64,000 nucleotides of DNA, from the NCBI RefSeq assembly GCF_021556485.1, contig NZ_JAKGBW010000003.1, positions 124,001 through 188,000 on the forward strand. The letters are read 5' to 3'. The stretch is from Oceanobacillus alkalisoli. Its GTDB lineage: Bacteria; Bacillota; Bacilli; Bacillales; Amphibacillaceae. The position numbers were made by a program, and so were the translations under genes. Below the pieces are notes generated by a model, which did not search any database, had not been told where the DNA came from, and was given only the letters and a program-made list of their open reading frames with translations. Below are positions 9,370 to 17,808 of the stretch, piece after piece; the stretch's first letter is position 1, and the number at the start of each line of letters is the position of its first letter.

Positions 9370-10035
9370 CTAAAACCCGGTAAGTAATGAATGGGTAACC
9401 AAATACCAACCATCAACAAGAACAAATAAAAGAATTTTAAAAGGGAGTGAAATCATTACCGGCGGAAGCATCATCATCCCCATTGACATAAGAATACTTG
9501 CAACTGCCATATCAATTACGAGGAAAGGAATAAAGATCATGAACCCCATTTGAAAAGCGGTTTTAAGCTCACTGATTGCAAAGGCGGGGATCAACGTTGT
9601 TAACGGAATATCTTGCACTGTTTCAGGCGGTTCAGCTTCCGTATAATTTAAAAATAATGCTAGATCTTTTTGCCTCGTATGTTGTGCCATGAATTCTTTC
9701 ATTGGGACACTAGCACTCTCATAAGCTTCATCCAAGGTAATCTCCTCGGCGAATAATGGTTCGAGCGCGTCATCGTACACTTCTTGGAAGGTAGGCGCCA
9801 TAATAAAGAACGACAGGAATAATGCTAAACCAATTAACACCTGGTTGGGCGGCATTTGCTGTGTTGCAAGGGATGTACGAACAAATGAAAGCACGATGAC
9901 AATTCTCGTAAAGCTTGTCATTAAAATTAAAATCCCAGGTGCAAGCGAAAAAATCGTCAGCAACAAAATCAAACGAACAGAAGTTGATATATTTGTAGGA
10001 TCTGAACTGGAAAATATCTCTATAAATTCATTCAT
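9370..10035 (-). CDS. fliP: Flagellar export gate protein FliP
   Basis: Main pore-forming subunit of the flagellar export gate. The protein is about 221 residues and is recognised from LAPGILILMTSFTRIVIVLS, QQMPPNQVLIGLALFLSFF and the C-terminal MMMLPPVMISLPFKILLFVL. I chose the ATG at 10035 (MNEFIEIF), with AAGGAAG upstream, over an in-frame start at 10059 that lies deeper in fliO. The chosen start overlaps the fliO stop by 8 bases. Confidence 0.95.
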   Translation of the reverse strand: MNEFIEIFSSSDPTNISTSVRLILLLTIFSLAPGILILMTSFTRIVIVLSFVRTSLATQQMPPNQVLIGLALFLSFFIMAPTFQEVYDDALEPLFAEEITLDEAYESASVPMKEFMAQHTRQKDLALFLNYTEAEPPETVQDIPLTTLIPAFAISELKTAFQMGFMIFIPFLVIDMAVASILMSMGMMMLPPVMISLPFKILLFVLVDGWYLVTHSLLTGF

Positions 10036-10672
10036 TTCTATCTTCCTTATGTTTATCAATAATAGATTTTCGGTTTCTTTGCAGACGATTTAATTCTTGG
10101 TTAAACAGTTGGTTAAATTGACTTTCTTTCTCTTCTTCTTTCCGATTCTTTTTCAAAATAGAAGAAAATATATTACTTGCATCCAGTTCCGTTTGTTCTT
10201 CTTTTGCTTTCATAATATTTTCCATTAATATCGGGTCTTCAATTTCTTCCAGCAGGGTGATATTTTCAGCGACACCAATTAGGTAAAGCTTGTCACCTAA
10301 TCGAATCAGTTGCACTGTTTTATTCTGCCCAACTGATATACCTCCGACATTTTCCAGGTTTTTAATACGATTCCCGAATTTATTTCTTCTTTTTAAAAAG
10401 TAAAGAAAAACATAAATCAGTCCTACTACGAGCAATAACGCAAACACAAGTCGAACGATCTGAAAGAATAAGGATTCAGGTTCTTCTTGTTGCAGCAGTT
10501 CCGGATTACCCCCGTTATCTTCTTCTGTCAGTGATTCCTCACAGTGTTCCGGATTTTCCAGGCATTCATCAACATATCCTGGTGCTGCCAGTGAAACATT
10601 AACATTTCCAAATAAGATAAATAATACGACCGGAACGAAAATGACATACCTAACGATAGATTCCATACCCAT
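10028..10672 (-). CDS. fliO: Flagellar biosynthetic protein FliO (FliZ of Bacillus)
   Basis: FliO stabilises FliP during gate assembly. The 214 residues start with a probable signal peptide (hydrophobic 8-29, ending near SLAAPG), then an acidic extracytoplasmic stretch with two cysteines, one membrane segment at about 69-90, and a basic cytoplasmic domain with VGQNKTVQLIRLGDKLYLIG, the FliO core. It sits between cheY and fliP as in B. subtilis, where it is called fliZ. Weakly conserved outside the core, but context makes the call firm. Confidence 0.9.
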   Translation of the reverse strand: MGMESIVRYVIFVPVVLFILFGNVNVSLAAPGYVDECLENPEHCEESLTEEDNGGNPELLQQEEPESLFFQIVRLVFALLLVVGLIYVFLYFLKRRNKFGNRIKNLENVGGISVGQNKTVQLIRLGDKLYLIGVAENITLLEEIEDPILMENIMKAKEEQTELDASNIFSSILKKNRKEEEKESQFNQLFNQELNRLQRNRKSIIDKHKEDRNE

Positions 10673-10679
10673 ACCGCGC

Positions 10680-11042
10680 TTAGCTCAATGCTTTTTGAAT
10701 AGCTTCTAATACACGATCAGCCTGGAATGGTTTTACGATAAAGTCTTTTGCGCCTGCCTGAATCGCATCTATCACCATAGCCTGTTGTCCCATTGCTGAA
10801 CACATAATGATAGTGGCGTCAGGGTTTATTTCTTTAATTTCCTTCAAAGCAGTAATCCCATCCATTTCTGGCATTGTAATGTCCATTGTGACAAGGTCAG
10901 GCTGCAATTCCTTATATTTTTCAACCGCTTCTCTACCGTCCTGAGCTTCTCCAGCAATTTCATAACCATTTTTCGTTAAAATATCCTTTATCATCATACG
11001 CATAAATGCTGCATCATCCACAATTAAAATTTTATTAGCCAT
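10680..11042 (-). CDS. cheY: Chemotaxis response regulator CheY
   Basis: Single-domain response regulator that, when phosphorylated by CheA, binds the motor switch; in Bacillus this promotes counter-clockwise rotation and smooth swimming. The 120 residues show Asp9/Asp10 (LIVDDAAFMR), phosphoacceptor Asp54 (VTMDITMPEMDG), the switch residue region MCSAMGQQ and Lys in FIVKPF. SD AGGAGG precedes the ATG. It is located between fliY and fliO as usual. Its kinase gene is not in the operon. Confidence 0.97.
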   Translation of the reverse strand: MANKILIVDDAAFMRMMIKDILTKNGYEIAGEAQDGREAVEKYKELQPDLVTMDITMPEMDGITALKEIKEINPDATIIMCSAMGQQAMVIDAIQAGAKDFIVKPFQADRVLEAIQKALS

Positions 11043-11064
11043 TTCTTAATCCTCCTACGACAAT

Positions 11065-12267
11065 TTATTTAAGTTTCATGATTCGGTCGGACTGACTGAT
11101 AATATCCGTTACCCTTACACCGAAGTTTTCTTCAATAACGATGACTTCGCCTTTTGCAATCAATTTTCCATTAACTAATATATCAACCGGTTCTCCGGCA
11201 AGCTTATCTAATTCCAGAATCGAACCTTGTGATAAATCAAGAATATCTTTGATTGTTTTCTTCGTCTTCCCTAATTCCACGGTCACTTTGAGTGGTATAT
11301 CGAGCAACATATCTAGATTATTCTGCTCATTTTGCGTGAGTGGTGCAGGCTGAAACGCTGAAAACGTAGCTTGTTCAATTGTTGCATGTTGTTGATCAAA
11401 TGTATGTCCAAGATGCTGGGGTTCATTCGGCTGAACTTGACCTGCATTGGATTGCGCTTGTTCTCTTTGCATTCCCGGTACCTGGACGGATTCCCCGGCT
11501 CGTTCAGCCTCTGTAAACGTCTTTTCCGGCGGAGCTTCAAGTGTGCTCGTTGCAGCAGCTTCCTTGGCAGCCTGTGATGTTTCTTCTACATTCTCGACAT
11601 CCCCTGATAGCAAATCATTCACCAGTTCTTTCGCAAAACCTAAAGGAATAAGCTGCATCATATTTGAATCGATCAAGTCACCAACAATAAGTCGGAAAAA
11701 TATTTTTACATAAATATCTTCCTGAAAAATTTCTTTTGCTTCCGATTCAATTGATCCTTCAATGATTGCTGGCGGAGATATATCTACTTTTTTATTAAAA
11801 ACAGAAGACATGCTTGTTGCCGCTGTTCCCATCATTTGGTTCATCGCCTCTTGAACAGCACTCATGTAAATTTCCGGAAGGGTTTCATCGGGATTTTTCC
11901 CGTCTCCTCCAAGCATAATGTCAGCAATAATAGCTGCATCTGTCGCTTTGATGACAAGGATATTTCTTCCAGTGAACCCTTTCGTATAATCGACTTGGAT
12001 ACTGACCGGCTGAAAAGTGAATTCTTTTGCGAGCTCTTCATTTTCGATAATACTTACAGAGGGAGTAGTGATTTCCACCTTCTGATTGAGTAATGTCGAT
12101 AGCGTTGTAGCGGAACTTCCGAAAGAAATGTTCCCAATCTCACCAATTGTATCAATCTCCATTTCGGATAAGTAAGCTTGATTATCAGGTTCTTGTGCTT
12201 TGTTTTTTTCTTCACCAATACTAAGAAGTGCATCAATTTCATCCTGAGATAACATACCGTCATTCAT
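11065..12267 (-). CDS. fliY: Flagellar switch protein / CheY-P phosphatase FliY
   Basis: C-ring component that also dephosphorylates CheY-P. Three parts are seen in the 400 residues: an N-terminal CheY-binding motif (LSQDEIDALLS), a CheC-like phosphatase domain with IGEIGNISFGSSATTL and a second helix near AVQEAMNQMMGTAATSM, and a C-terminal SpoA/FliN domain (LDMLLDIPLKVTVELGKTKK) after a Gln/Glu/Pro-rich linker. The ATG at 12267 overlaps the fliM stop by 8 bases and follows AAGGGGG. Length is close to the family norm. Confidence 0.95.
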   Translation of the reverse strand: MNDGMLSQDEIDALLSIGEEKNKAQEPDNQAYLSEMEIDTIGEIGNISFGSSATTLSTLLNQKVEITTPSVSIIENEELAKEFTFQPVSIQVDYTKGFTGRNILVIKATDAAIIADIMLGGDGKNPDETLPEIYMSAVQEAMNQMMGTAATSMSSVFNKKVDISPPAIIEGSIESEAKEIFQEDIYVKIFFRLIVGDLIDSNMMQLIPLGFAKELVNDLLSGDVENVEETSQAAKEAAATSTLEAPPEKTFTEAERAGESVQVPGMQREQAQSNAGQVQPNEPQHLGHTFDQQHATIEQATFSAFQPAPLTQNEQNNLDMLLDIPLKVTVELGKTKKTIKDILDLSQGSILELDKLAGEPVDILVNGKLIAKGEVIVIEENFGVRVTDIISQSDRIMKLK

Positions 12268-13255
12268 GGGTGTTTACCCCCTTTTTAATTTCTTCAAGTA
12301 CTTGAACCGCAGCCTTTCTCTTATGCTTACCAGCTTGAACAAAGAATTTCGGTTCCTCGTTCACCGTAAGCAACAATGGATTTTCTATCTGCTGGTCAAG
12401 TGCTATAACATCATTCAATTGCAATTTCAAAAACTCATTAATCGAAATGGTTGTTTCACCGAGAATTGCCTGAACATCCACTTCAGCAGTTTGCAAGTTA
12501 CTGCTCAACTTCCGGTAAGCTTCTTCATCTGGTTCTGCTGCAGTATGATCCATCCAATAATGATCAGACAACTTTGGTATAATCGGCTCCAACAATGTAT
12601 GCGGAATACATAAATTAATCATGCCTGTCGTTTCTCCGATTGCAGCCGACATTGACACGACAACAACCGTATCATTCGGTGCCACCATTTGGATGAATTG
12701 CGGATTTTCTTCAAACTCCTCCAGAACTGGTTCGACTTCAATTAAAGAAGACCATGCATCTTTCAAATTATAAGTCGCTTTTTCAAAAATTTGTTTCAGT
12801 AGTAAAATTTCAATTTCGGTTAAACTTTCCGTTTTGGAAACGGAAGTTCCTTTTCCGCCTAAGATTCGGTCAAGTAGCGCGTAAGCTACATTGGGATTGA
12901 TTTCAATAACCAAGCTTCCTTTTAATGGCGCCATACTGTATATATTTAATACGGTCAGCGAGGAGATGGACCGTACAAACTCTTCGTATGGTACTTGATC
13001 GACCGAGGTTACTGCAATATGTACATAGGTTCGTAAGTGCGAAGAAAGAAAAGTTGTGAGCATTCGGGCATAGTTTTCATGGATTCTGGAAATACTGCGA
13101 ATCTGGTCTTTTGAAAATCGTAATGCCCGTTTGAAATCATAGACTCGAATTCTTTTCTCTTCTTCTTCTTTTTTCAGTTCTTCTGCATCCATTTCTCCTG
13201 ATGTAATTGCCGAAAGCAGTACATCAATCTCATTTTGCGACAGTATTTCTTCCAT
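12260..13255 (-). CDS. fliM: Flagellar motor switch protein FliM
   Basis: C-ring protein that binds CheY-P and sets rotation direction. N-terminal CheY-binding motif LSQNEIDVLLSAI, a middle CheC-like domain without phosphatase residues, and a C-terminal SpoA domain. I chose the ATG at 13255 (MEEILSQ), which has AGGAGGTG upstream and matches the usual N-terminus, instead of an in-frame start at 13318. That gives 331 residues, normal for Bacillus FliM. It overlaps fliY by 8 bases. Confidence 0.95.
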   Translation of the reverse strand: MEEILSQNEIDVLLSAITSGEMDAEELKKEEEEKRIRVYDFKRALRFSKDQIRSISRIHENYARMLTTFLSSHLRTYVHIAVTSVDQVPYEEFVRSISSLTVLNIYSMAPLKGSLVIEINPNVAYALLDRILGGKGTSVSKTESLTEIEILLLKQIFEKATYNLKDAWSSLIEVEPVLEEFEENPQFIQMVAPNDTVVVVSMSAAIGETTGMINLCIPHTLLEPIIPKLSDHYWMDHTAAEPDEEAYRKLSSNLQTAEVDVQAILGETTISINEFLKLQLNDVIALDQQIENPLLLTVNEEPKFFVQAGKHKRKAAVQVLEEIKKGVNTHE

Positions 13256-13286
13256 CTCATTCCACACCTCCTCTAGGGGGGAGCCT

Positions 13287-13697
13287 TTACTGAAGTATTT
13301 TATTGATTGTGTATACATCGGTAATCGTACCTTCTGTCATCACTTCATTTAAACTGTCTTTAAGCGTTGCTTCCAGATCGCCTAATCCCTCTTTAAATGC
13401 TTCCTCGTCCATCAATGCAAGTTCTTTAATCAGTATATTCACTAATTGGAAATCTCGTAAACTAATTTCTTCATGGGCTTCTTTTCCATCTGTTAAAATC
13501 CGGAATTGAATTCGGACAAAAGTTCCATCCTGCAGATCGGTGACGATTTCCTCTGTCTCATAAGAATACTTTACGACTTTATCAATTGATAACTCTTCTT
13601 CTGCGCCTTCCACATTCAATACGACAATCAAAACGGAAATTGCCCCGACTAAAAGAATTGCGAGAGAAGTGATCATAACCTTTACTAATCTACTCAT
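13287..13697 (-). CDS. fliL: Flagellar basal body protein FliL
   Basis: FliL supports stator function at the motor. A single membrane segment lies near residues 8-31, followed by an extracytoplasmic domain that includes VRIQFRILTDGKEAHEEISL and a C-terminal stretch near DVYTINKILQ. I chose the ATG at 13697 (MSRLVKV) after AGGTGACC over an in-frame GTG at 13706 that lies inside the SD. The start overlaps the swrD stop by 8 bases. About 136 residues. Confidence 0.92.
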   Translation of the reverse strand: MSRLVKVMITSLAILLVGAISVLIVVLNVEGAEEELSIDKVVKYSYETEEIVTDLQDGTFVRIQFRILTDGKEAHEEISLRDFQLVNILIKELALMDEEAFKEGLGDLEATLKDSLNEVMTEGTITDVYTINKILQ

Positions 13698-13935
13698 TTT
13701 GGTCACCTACTTGTTTATAAACTTGCTGCAAGCCAATTTCCTTGTAAAACATTTTTGTTACGTGAAGTACTTCAGCTACTGTGTTTTGGACGATTACCTT
13801 TTTGCCATTAATTAGGGTAATTGTCGTATCTGGCAGCGCTTGGACTTGCTCAATCAAAATTGCATTCAGAGTGAACAGTTCACCATTTAATTTCTTTAAT
13901 TCAATCATAAATTTGGCGGGAGTGACGAAGCGCAT
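13690..13935 (-). CDS. swrD: SwrD/FlbD family protein
   Basis: Small protein (FlbD/YlzI) that in B. subtilis raises flagellar motor power, probably by acting on stators. The core MIELKKLNGELFTLNAI, then LPDTTITLINGKKVIV, is typical. The strong SD AAGGAGGAGGGGGTGA is properly spaced for the ATG at 13935, which adds nine residues (MRFVTPAKF) before the usual first Met at 13908; the latter has no good SD. I therefore keep the longer form of 81 residues. It sits between flgE and fliL as in Bacillus. Confidence 0.88.
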   Translation of the reverse strand: MRFVTPAKFMIELKKLNGELFTLNAILIEQVQALPDTTITLINGKKVIVQNTVAEVLHVTKMFYKEIGLQQVYKQVGDQNE

Positions 13936-13958
13936 CGCCAGTCACCCCCTCCTCCTTA

Positions 13959-14783
13959 TTATCGTTTTAGATTAACAAGCTCTTGAAGAATCTCATCGGA
14001 TGTCGTAATAATTCTTGTGTTCGCTTGGAAACCACGCTGTGCGGAAATCATTTCTGTGAATTCTTCTGCCAAGTCAACGTTGGACATCTCAAGTGAGTTG
14101 CTGATGATTTGCGCACTGCTATCCGCTGATTGCGGTGCTACAATAACAGCTTCTCCAGAACTTCCTGTCGCTCTGTATAAGTTGCCCCCTTCTTTCTCTA
14201 GGCCAGATGGATTAGAGAACGTAGCGATTGCGATAACTTGAGGGTCTTGCTCTTCTCCATCCTCACCGCTAGCGATAATCTCCACAGTTCCGTTTGGTAA
14301 AATGTTAAAGCTTTGGTCTTCTGAAATGTGTATTCGTGATTCTTCAAGATTCCCATTAACAACGTCAGTAGTTGTATCCAATAGATAGTAGCCATCGGCA
14401 TTGACAATATATCCTTCATCATCTAAGTAGAAGTTTCCCGCTCTTGTATAAAAAACTTCATCATTCGATTCAACGACAAAATATCCATCTCCCTGAATGG
14501 AAAGGTCCAGCGGATTATTTGTCGTTTGGCGGAACCCAGGTGTGTGGATATTATCAATTGTTCCTTGTTGTGAGCCTAGTCCAACCTGGGAAGCATTCTT
14601 ACCGCCCCGAGTCTCTGTTGAACCTTGTGCGGCTGACGTTGTCTGACTCATCATTTCCTGAAATGTAACCCGGCCTTTTTTAAATCCCGGAGTACTGACG
14701 TTGGCGATGTTATTCCCGATGACATCTAGTTTCGTTTGAAAGTTTTTCATACCTGAAATACCTGAATACATTGAACGTAACAT
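13959..14783 (-). CDS. flgE: Flagellar hook protein FlgE
   Basis: Hook structural protein of the FlgE/F/G family. The 274 residues start with LRSMYSGISGMKNFQTKLDV, then NNIANVSTPGFKKGR, and end with the paired C-terminal motif SNVDLAEEFTEMISAQRGFQ plus a helix, both used for polymerisation. At this operon position (after flgD, before swrD) the B. subtilis gene, once called flgG, is the hook protein. Length is near the short Bacillus hook type. A distal-rod FlgG role is less likely because rod genes flhO/flhP lie elsewhere in Bacillus. Confidence 0.92.
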   Translation of the reverse strand: MLRSMYSGISGMKNFQTKLDVIGNNIANVSTPGFKKGRVTFQEMMSQTTSAAQGSTETRGGKNASQVGLGSQQGTIDNIHTPGFRQTTNNPLDLSIQGDGYFVVESNDEVFYTRAGNFYLDDEGYIVNADGYYLLDTTTDVVNGNLEESRIHISEDQSFNILPNGTVEIIASGEDGEEQDPQVIAIATFSNPSGLEKEGGNLYRATGSSGEAVIVAPQSADSSAQIISNSLEMSNVDLAEEFTEMISAQRGFQANTRIITTSDEILQELVNLKR

Positions 14784-14869
14784 AATTTATTTCTCCTTTA
14801 TTATCTATTATGTTTTAGTAAGCTATGTCAATCAGTCGATAGCTTTTAAGGCTTCCTGTGAGGTCCAGC

Positions 14870-15247
14870 CTATTCATCAATTAAAATTGTTCCATTAATA
14901 TTCGTAAAAATCCGGTTTCCTGCTTCTTGCCGATTCAATGCAGTTACAACGGTATTATTCTTTGCACTGACTAATAGGGTCGCATCATTTAATACGACTA
15001 ATGAATCGGTAATACCCTTTTGCCTCGCTTCTTGTACTTTTTCTCCAATGGTTTGCCAAAGCTCATCTGGTATATCGATGTTCCTTTCCTTGATTCGATC
15101 AGACGCATGCTTGCTCACTTTTAACTTCTGCTGTTCCGTTAAAATTTCATTAAAAGAAACATTCGGTGTCTTTTGCTTTGGCGGAATGGGTTTAGGAAAA
15201 TGTAATGCTTGCTTCGGTATTTGGTGTATGCGGTGATCCATGACCAT
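14870..15247 (-). CDS. Conserved flagellar-operon protein of unknown function (TIGR02530 type)
   Basis: A 125-residue protein found between flgD and flgE in many Firmicute flagellar operons; I recognise the family pattern from KVSKHASDRIKERNIDIP and KGITDSLVVLNDATLLVSAKNNTVVTA. No signal peptide or membrane segment. The ATG at 15247 follows AGAGGATG. The first 40 residues are Pro/Lys-rich and probably flexible; the rest looks like a small alpha/beta domain. A role in hook assembly is only inferred from position. B. subtilis 168, as I recall it, lacks a clear counterpart here. Confidence 0.85.
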   Translation of the reverse strand: MVMDHRIHQIPKQALHFPKPIPPKQKTPNVSFNEILTEQQKLKVSKHASDRIKERNIDIPDELWQTIGEKVQEARQKGITDSLVVLNDATLLVSAKNNTVVTALNRQEAGNRIFTNINGTILIDE

Positions 15248-15272
15248 TCACATCCTCTTTATCTCTTTTTAA

Positions 15273-15713
15273 TCATTTATTTCTTACTTCTATAACAGCA
15301 TCTGCATAAATCTTATCGCCATTTTCAAGCTCAAGTATCGCCCAACCATCCTGTTGACTAATCGCAACCACTTGGCTCGTTTTTGTTTCATGTGCAATTT
15401 CTTCTTCCGAGTCCCCATTATCCAATTCATAGGAAACAAACTTCCCAATCATATGACTATATTCAATCACTGGTGAAACAAGTTGACTTTGGACAAGCAT
15501 TTCGATGGAACTAGACATATTCATCATCTGTTCTAAAGATGAAAGTTGTGTCATTTGTGCCACCATTTCCTGGCTATTCATCGGCGCAGTTGGATCTTGT
15601 TCCTGGAGCTGTGCGATAAGAATTTTAATAAAACCTTCTTTATCAAGATCTGGCTTTGGCTCTCTCGTCTTTGGCTGATTAGATAAGTATAAGGATGGAT
15701 CAATTTTATACAT
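15273..15713 (-). CDS. flgD: Flagellar hook cap / scaffolding protein FlgD
   Basis: Caps the growing hook so hook subunits can add. The N-terminal family motif is present: FIKILIAQLQEQDPTAPMNS, followed by QEMVAQMTQLSSLEQMMNM. The 146-residue length is the short Firmicute form with a reduced C-terminal domain. It lies between fliK and the TIGR02530-type gene, which fits its role with the hook-length protein FliK and hook protein FlgE. Confidence 0.94.
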   Translation of the reverse strand: MYKIDPSLYLSNQPKTREPKPDLDKEGFIKILIAQLQEQDPTAPMNSQEMVAQMTQLSSLEQMMNMSSSIEMLVQSQLVSPVIEYSHMIGKFVSYELDNGDSEEEIAHETKTSQVVAISQQDGWAILELENGDKIYADAVIEVRNK

Positions 15714-15721
15714 GTCTTCAC

Positions 15722-17617
15722 CTACACTTTCTCATTTAAAATCAATTCGTCGAAAAGGCTGGCGAATGTTTCGTTATCATCCTTCTCTTGCTGATTACCA
15801 GATGATGATTGATCGTCTTGCTCTTGTTTCTCCGCCTGACCTTCTTCTTTATAAGCTGCTTGCGCCTGCTGTACGTTCGGATCGTTTCTTTCAATCACAA
15901 CTTGATGCGGTGCAAACATATGCCTTAATTGCTGGCTGTTCGCTTCAAGCATCTCTTTTGCGGCCTTCGTTGTAACCATGATTTTTACAAGCATTTCTCC
16001 GTCAACTTGGGTAAAGCGTACGAGCATTTCGCCTAGGTTTGCCGGCTTTAAAGTGATCGCAAGCTGCCCTTTTAGTTGCTGGGAGGCTAGGCTTTTCGTA
16101 TCAATGAATCGGTTGAACTGCTCCAGCAAGGCTTTTCCCGCTTGATTGTTATCCGAGTTCTGCGGCAGCTGGATAACCATTTGTTCTACTTGTGAAATCG
16201 GCATTTGCACGGTTTGGGCTTGAGGTGTTGCAATCGGCTGTTCTTGATGGACCGTCATATTCAGTGTATTGCTGAGCCAACGGACAATATCTGTATTCGT
16301 TACTTTTGATTCAAGTGCATAGACACTTTTTGTATGAAAGTTCATCTTTTGTTGATAGAGTTTTACGAGATCTTGCCACATTACCGGTGTTTGCTGATTG
16401 CCTCCCCTTATGACTAACGGCATTAATTCAGTGTGATTACCTGCTTTTCCACTCAATTGTTGCCAGGCCATTAAATACTCAAGAACTTTCGGAGCAGCTT
16501 TTACTGCGTCTTCTTGTGTTTTGACCTGCATGAGTTGCTGTTCAATTTTTGCGAACAACTCATTTACTTCGCTCTCCAGTTCTGGAAAATCTACTGGACG
16601 ATTTACGGTAATGTTGTTTGGGAAGTTCTGTGGAAGTCCTTCTGCTATTTGTACCGAATCAAATTCAGGAATCTGTTCCATTTCACTTGTGAATAAATCG
16701 CGCAATTCTTCCTTCACTTGTTTAGGCAATGAATGAATCAAGGTCAGAATGGTTTCAACAAGATCAGTCTTTGGCATGATTTCAACCAAGCTATCTGCAC
16801 GATCATTTTTCTCTTCAGTATGTCCTTTGACATTTTCAGGATAATAGTACGCTTCTCCGATTGGAAACTTCGTATTATTTTCTTGTAAGCTTTCAACAGG
16901 CTCCTCAGCCTCTTCCTGAACAAAAACATTGAACTTGTCCACTTCTTCGTTTTCTGTCTTCGCGAAAAGGGCGCGAATCAATGTACCTAAGCGATGCTGT
17001 TCATCTTCTGATAACTCTACCTTTGCAACAAGCTGATGTTCGTCCGCCATTTCTTTGTTTGGTGGCGTCACATGAAGCTCCATGTCAGCTCTTTCCTCAG
17101 CAGGCAGCGGTGCCTTCCAAGAAATATCATTGGTTTCTTGCAGTTCGGCAAGTAAAGATAATACATCTTCTTTATCAGTTGTTATCGGTAATGATTGTAT
17201 CAAGTCATCCAAGCGATGCTGTTCCTCTTTCGAAAACATTATATCTTTATCAAATTGATGTTCGTCCGCAACTTCTTTTTTCGGAAGTGTTTCGCGAAGC
17301 TCCGTGTCAGCTCTTCTATCAGCAGTTAGCATGTCTTTCCAAGAAACATCATAGATTTCTTCCAACTCAACGAGCAAAGATAGCAAATCTTCTTTATCCG
17401 TCTTCACAAAGATAGAGCGCATCATTTCAAGTAATTCATCTTGCTCCGCAACAGGTTTTTCTTGTTTTGCCTTTGTAAATTCTGTCCTTTTCTCATCAAG
17501 CATTTCAGTGAAATCAGACCCATTTTTTAATTCAGCCGGCTCTGCAGGTGATGACTCCGTTTTAGTCGGATAATCCATAAAGGCAACCCATTTCCATAAA
17601 GTCATTTTGGCTTCTAT
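15722..17617 (-). CDS. fliK: Flagellar hook-length control protein FliK
   Basis: FliK measures hook length and flips FlhB to filament export. About 631 residues, long for a Bacillus FliK. The C-terminal hook-control domain is recognisable (QLKGQLAITLKPANLGEMLV, then MLEANSQQLRHMFA). The N-terminal third contains a tandem 74-residue repeat. The start is uncertain: the SD AAAGGGGGTG has an in-frame GTG inside it (17626), an ATA 8 bases after GGGGG (17617), and the first ATG 20 bases after it (17605). I place the start at the ATA on spacing alone. It is preceded by a 190-base leader. Confidence 0.85.
   Translation of the reverse strand: MEAKMTLWKWVAFMDYPTKTESSPAEPAELKNGSDFTEMLDEKRTEFTKAKQEKPVAEQDELLEMMRSIFVKTDKEDLLSLLVELEEIYDVSWKDMLTADRRADTELRETLPKKEVADEHQFDKDIMFSKEEQHRLDDLIQSLPITTDKEDVLSLLAELQETNDISWKAPLPAEERADMELHVTPPNKEMADEHQLVAKVELSEDEQHRLGTLIRALFAKTENEEVDKFNVFVQEEAEEPVESLQENNTKFPIGEAYYYPENVKGHTEEKNDRADSLVEIMPKTDLVETILTLIHSLPKQVKEELRDLFTSEMEQIPEFDSVQIAEGLPQNFPNNITVNRPVDFPELESEVNELFAKIEQQLMQVKTQEDAVKAAPKVLEYLMAWQQLSGKAGNHTELMPLVIRGGNQQTPVMWQDLVKLYQQKMNFHTKSVYALESKVTNTDIVRWLSNTLNMTVHQEQPIATPQAQTVQMPISQVEQMVIQLPQNSDNNQAGKALLEQFNRFIDTKSLASQQLKGQLAITLKPANLGEMLVRFTQVDGEMLVKIMVTTKAAKEMLEANSQQLRHMFAPHQVVIERNDPNVQQAQAAYKEEGQAEKQEQDDQSSSGNQQEKDDNETFASLFDELILNEKV
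16940..17440 (-). repeat. Tandem 74-residue repeat within fliK
   Basis: Two consecutive 222-base units (17440-17219 and 17218-16997) plus the beginning of a third (16996 to about 16940). Matching landmarks in each unit: KTDKEDLLSLLVELEE vs TTDKEDVLSLLAELQE, DVSWK vs DISWK, RRADTEL vs ERADMEL, VADEHQ vs MADEHQ, SKEEQHRL vs SEDEQHRL. The copies have diverged, so the duplication is not recent. It lengthens the ruler part of FliK without disturbing the frame. Confidence 0.88.
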
Positions 17618-17808
17618 TTTTTTCACCCCCTTTCAAAGATAAAATAAAACTTTATTCAGTTGGGGGTTTCCTTACCTCCCGCACCGAATGTTAGTTGAAC
17701 AGAATCAGGGATTTACGGACTGTTTATCCCCCTAGCTTTACCTTTTGGGTTTCCCTCATCTTTAAAAGTGGGAAGGATTACAGACCATTAATGCGTGATA
17801 GAAGTGCA
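17618..17808 (-). promoter_or_regulatory. Leader upstream of fliK, possible ribosome-binding-site switch
   Basis: A gap of about 190 bases inside an otherwise tightly packed operon. It contains no ORF. On the minus strand a CCCCC run (17666-17662) can pair with the GGGGG of the fliK SD (17630-17626) as ACCCCC/GGGGGT, or with a GGGGG farther upstream (17732-17728). The upstream G-run can also pair as AGGGGGAT with ATCCCT. Mutually exclusive pairings of this kind suggest translational control. I do not recognise a known riboswitch family; it does not fit the c-di-GMP-I consensus I compared it with. Confidence 0.4.

Noticed and set aside
13261-13318. Longer forms of fliM and several other genes (flhB, topA, plsX, sucC, rplS) beginning at earlier in-frame starts
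   Set aside because: In each case the earlier start precedes or overlaps a clear SD that serves the later ATG, and family N-termini match the later start.
16981-17415. A 144-codon reading frame antisense to fliK
   Set aside because: It mirrors the fliK repeat on the opposite strand, with no SD and no recognisable protein.
17618-17808. Possible c-di-GMP riboswitch before fliK (GGGAAACC and GTAAAGC blocks)
   Set aside because: The order and spacing of the c-di-GMP-I core (GGCAAACC, GACGCAAAGC, GGTAGGTAGC) are not met, so I report it only as an unassigned leader.
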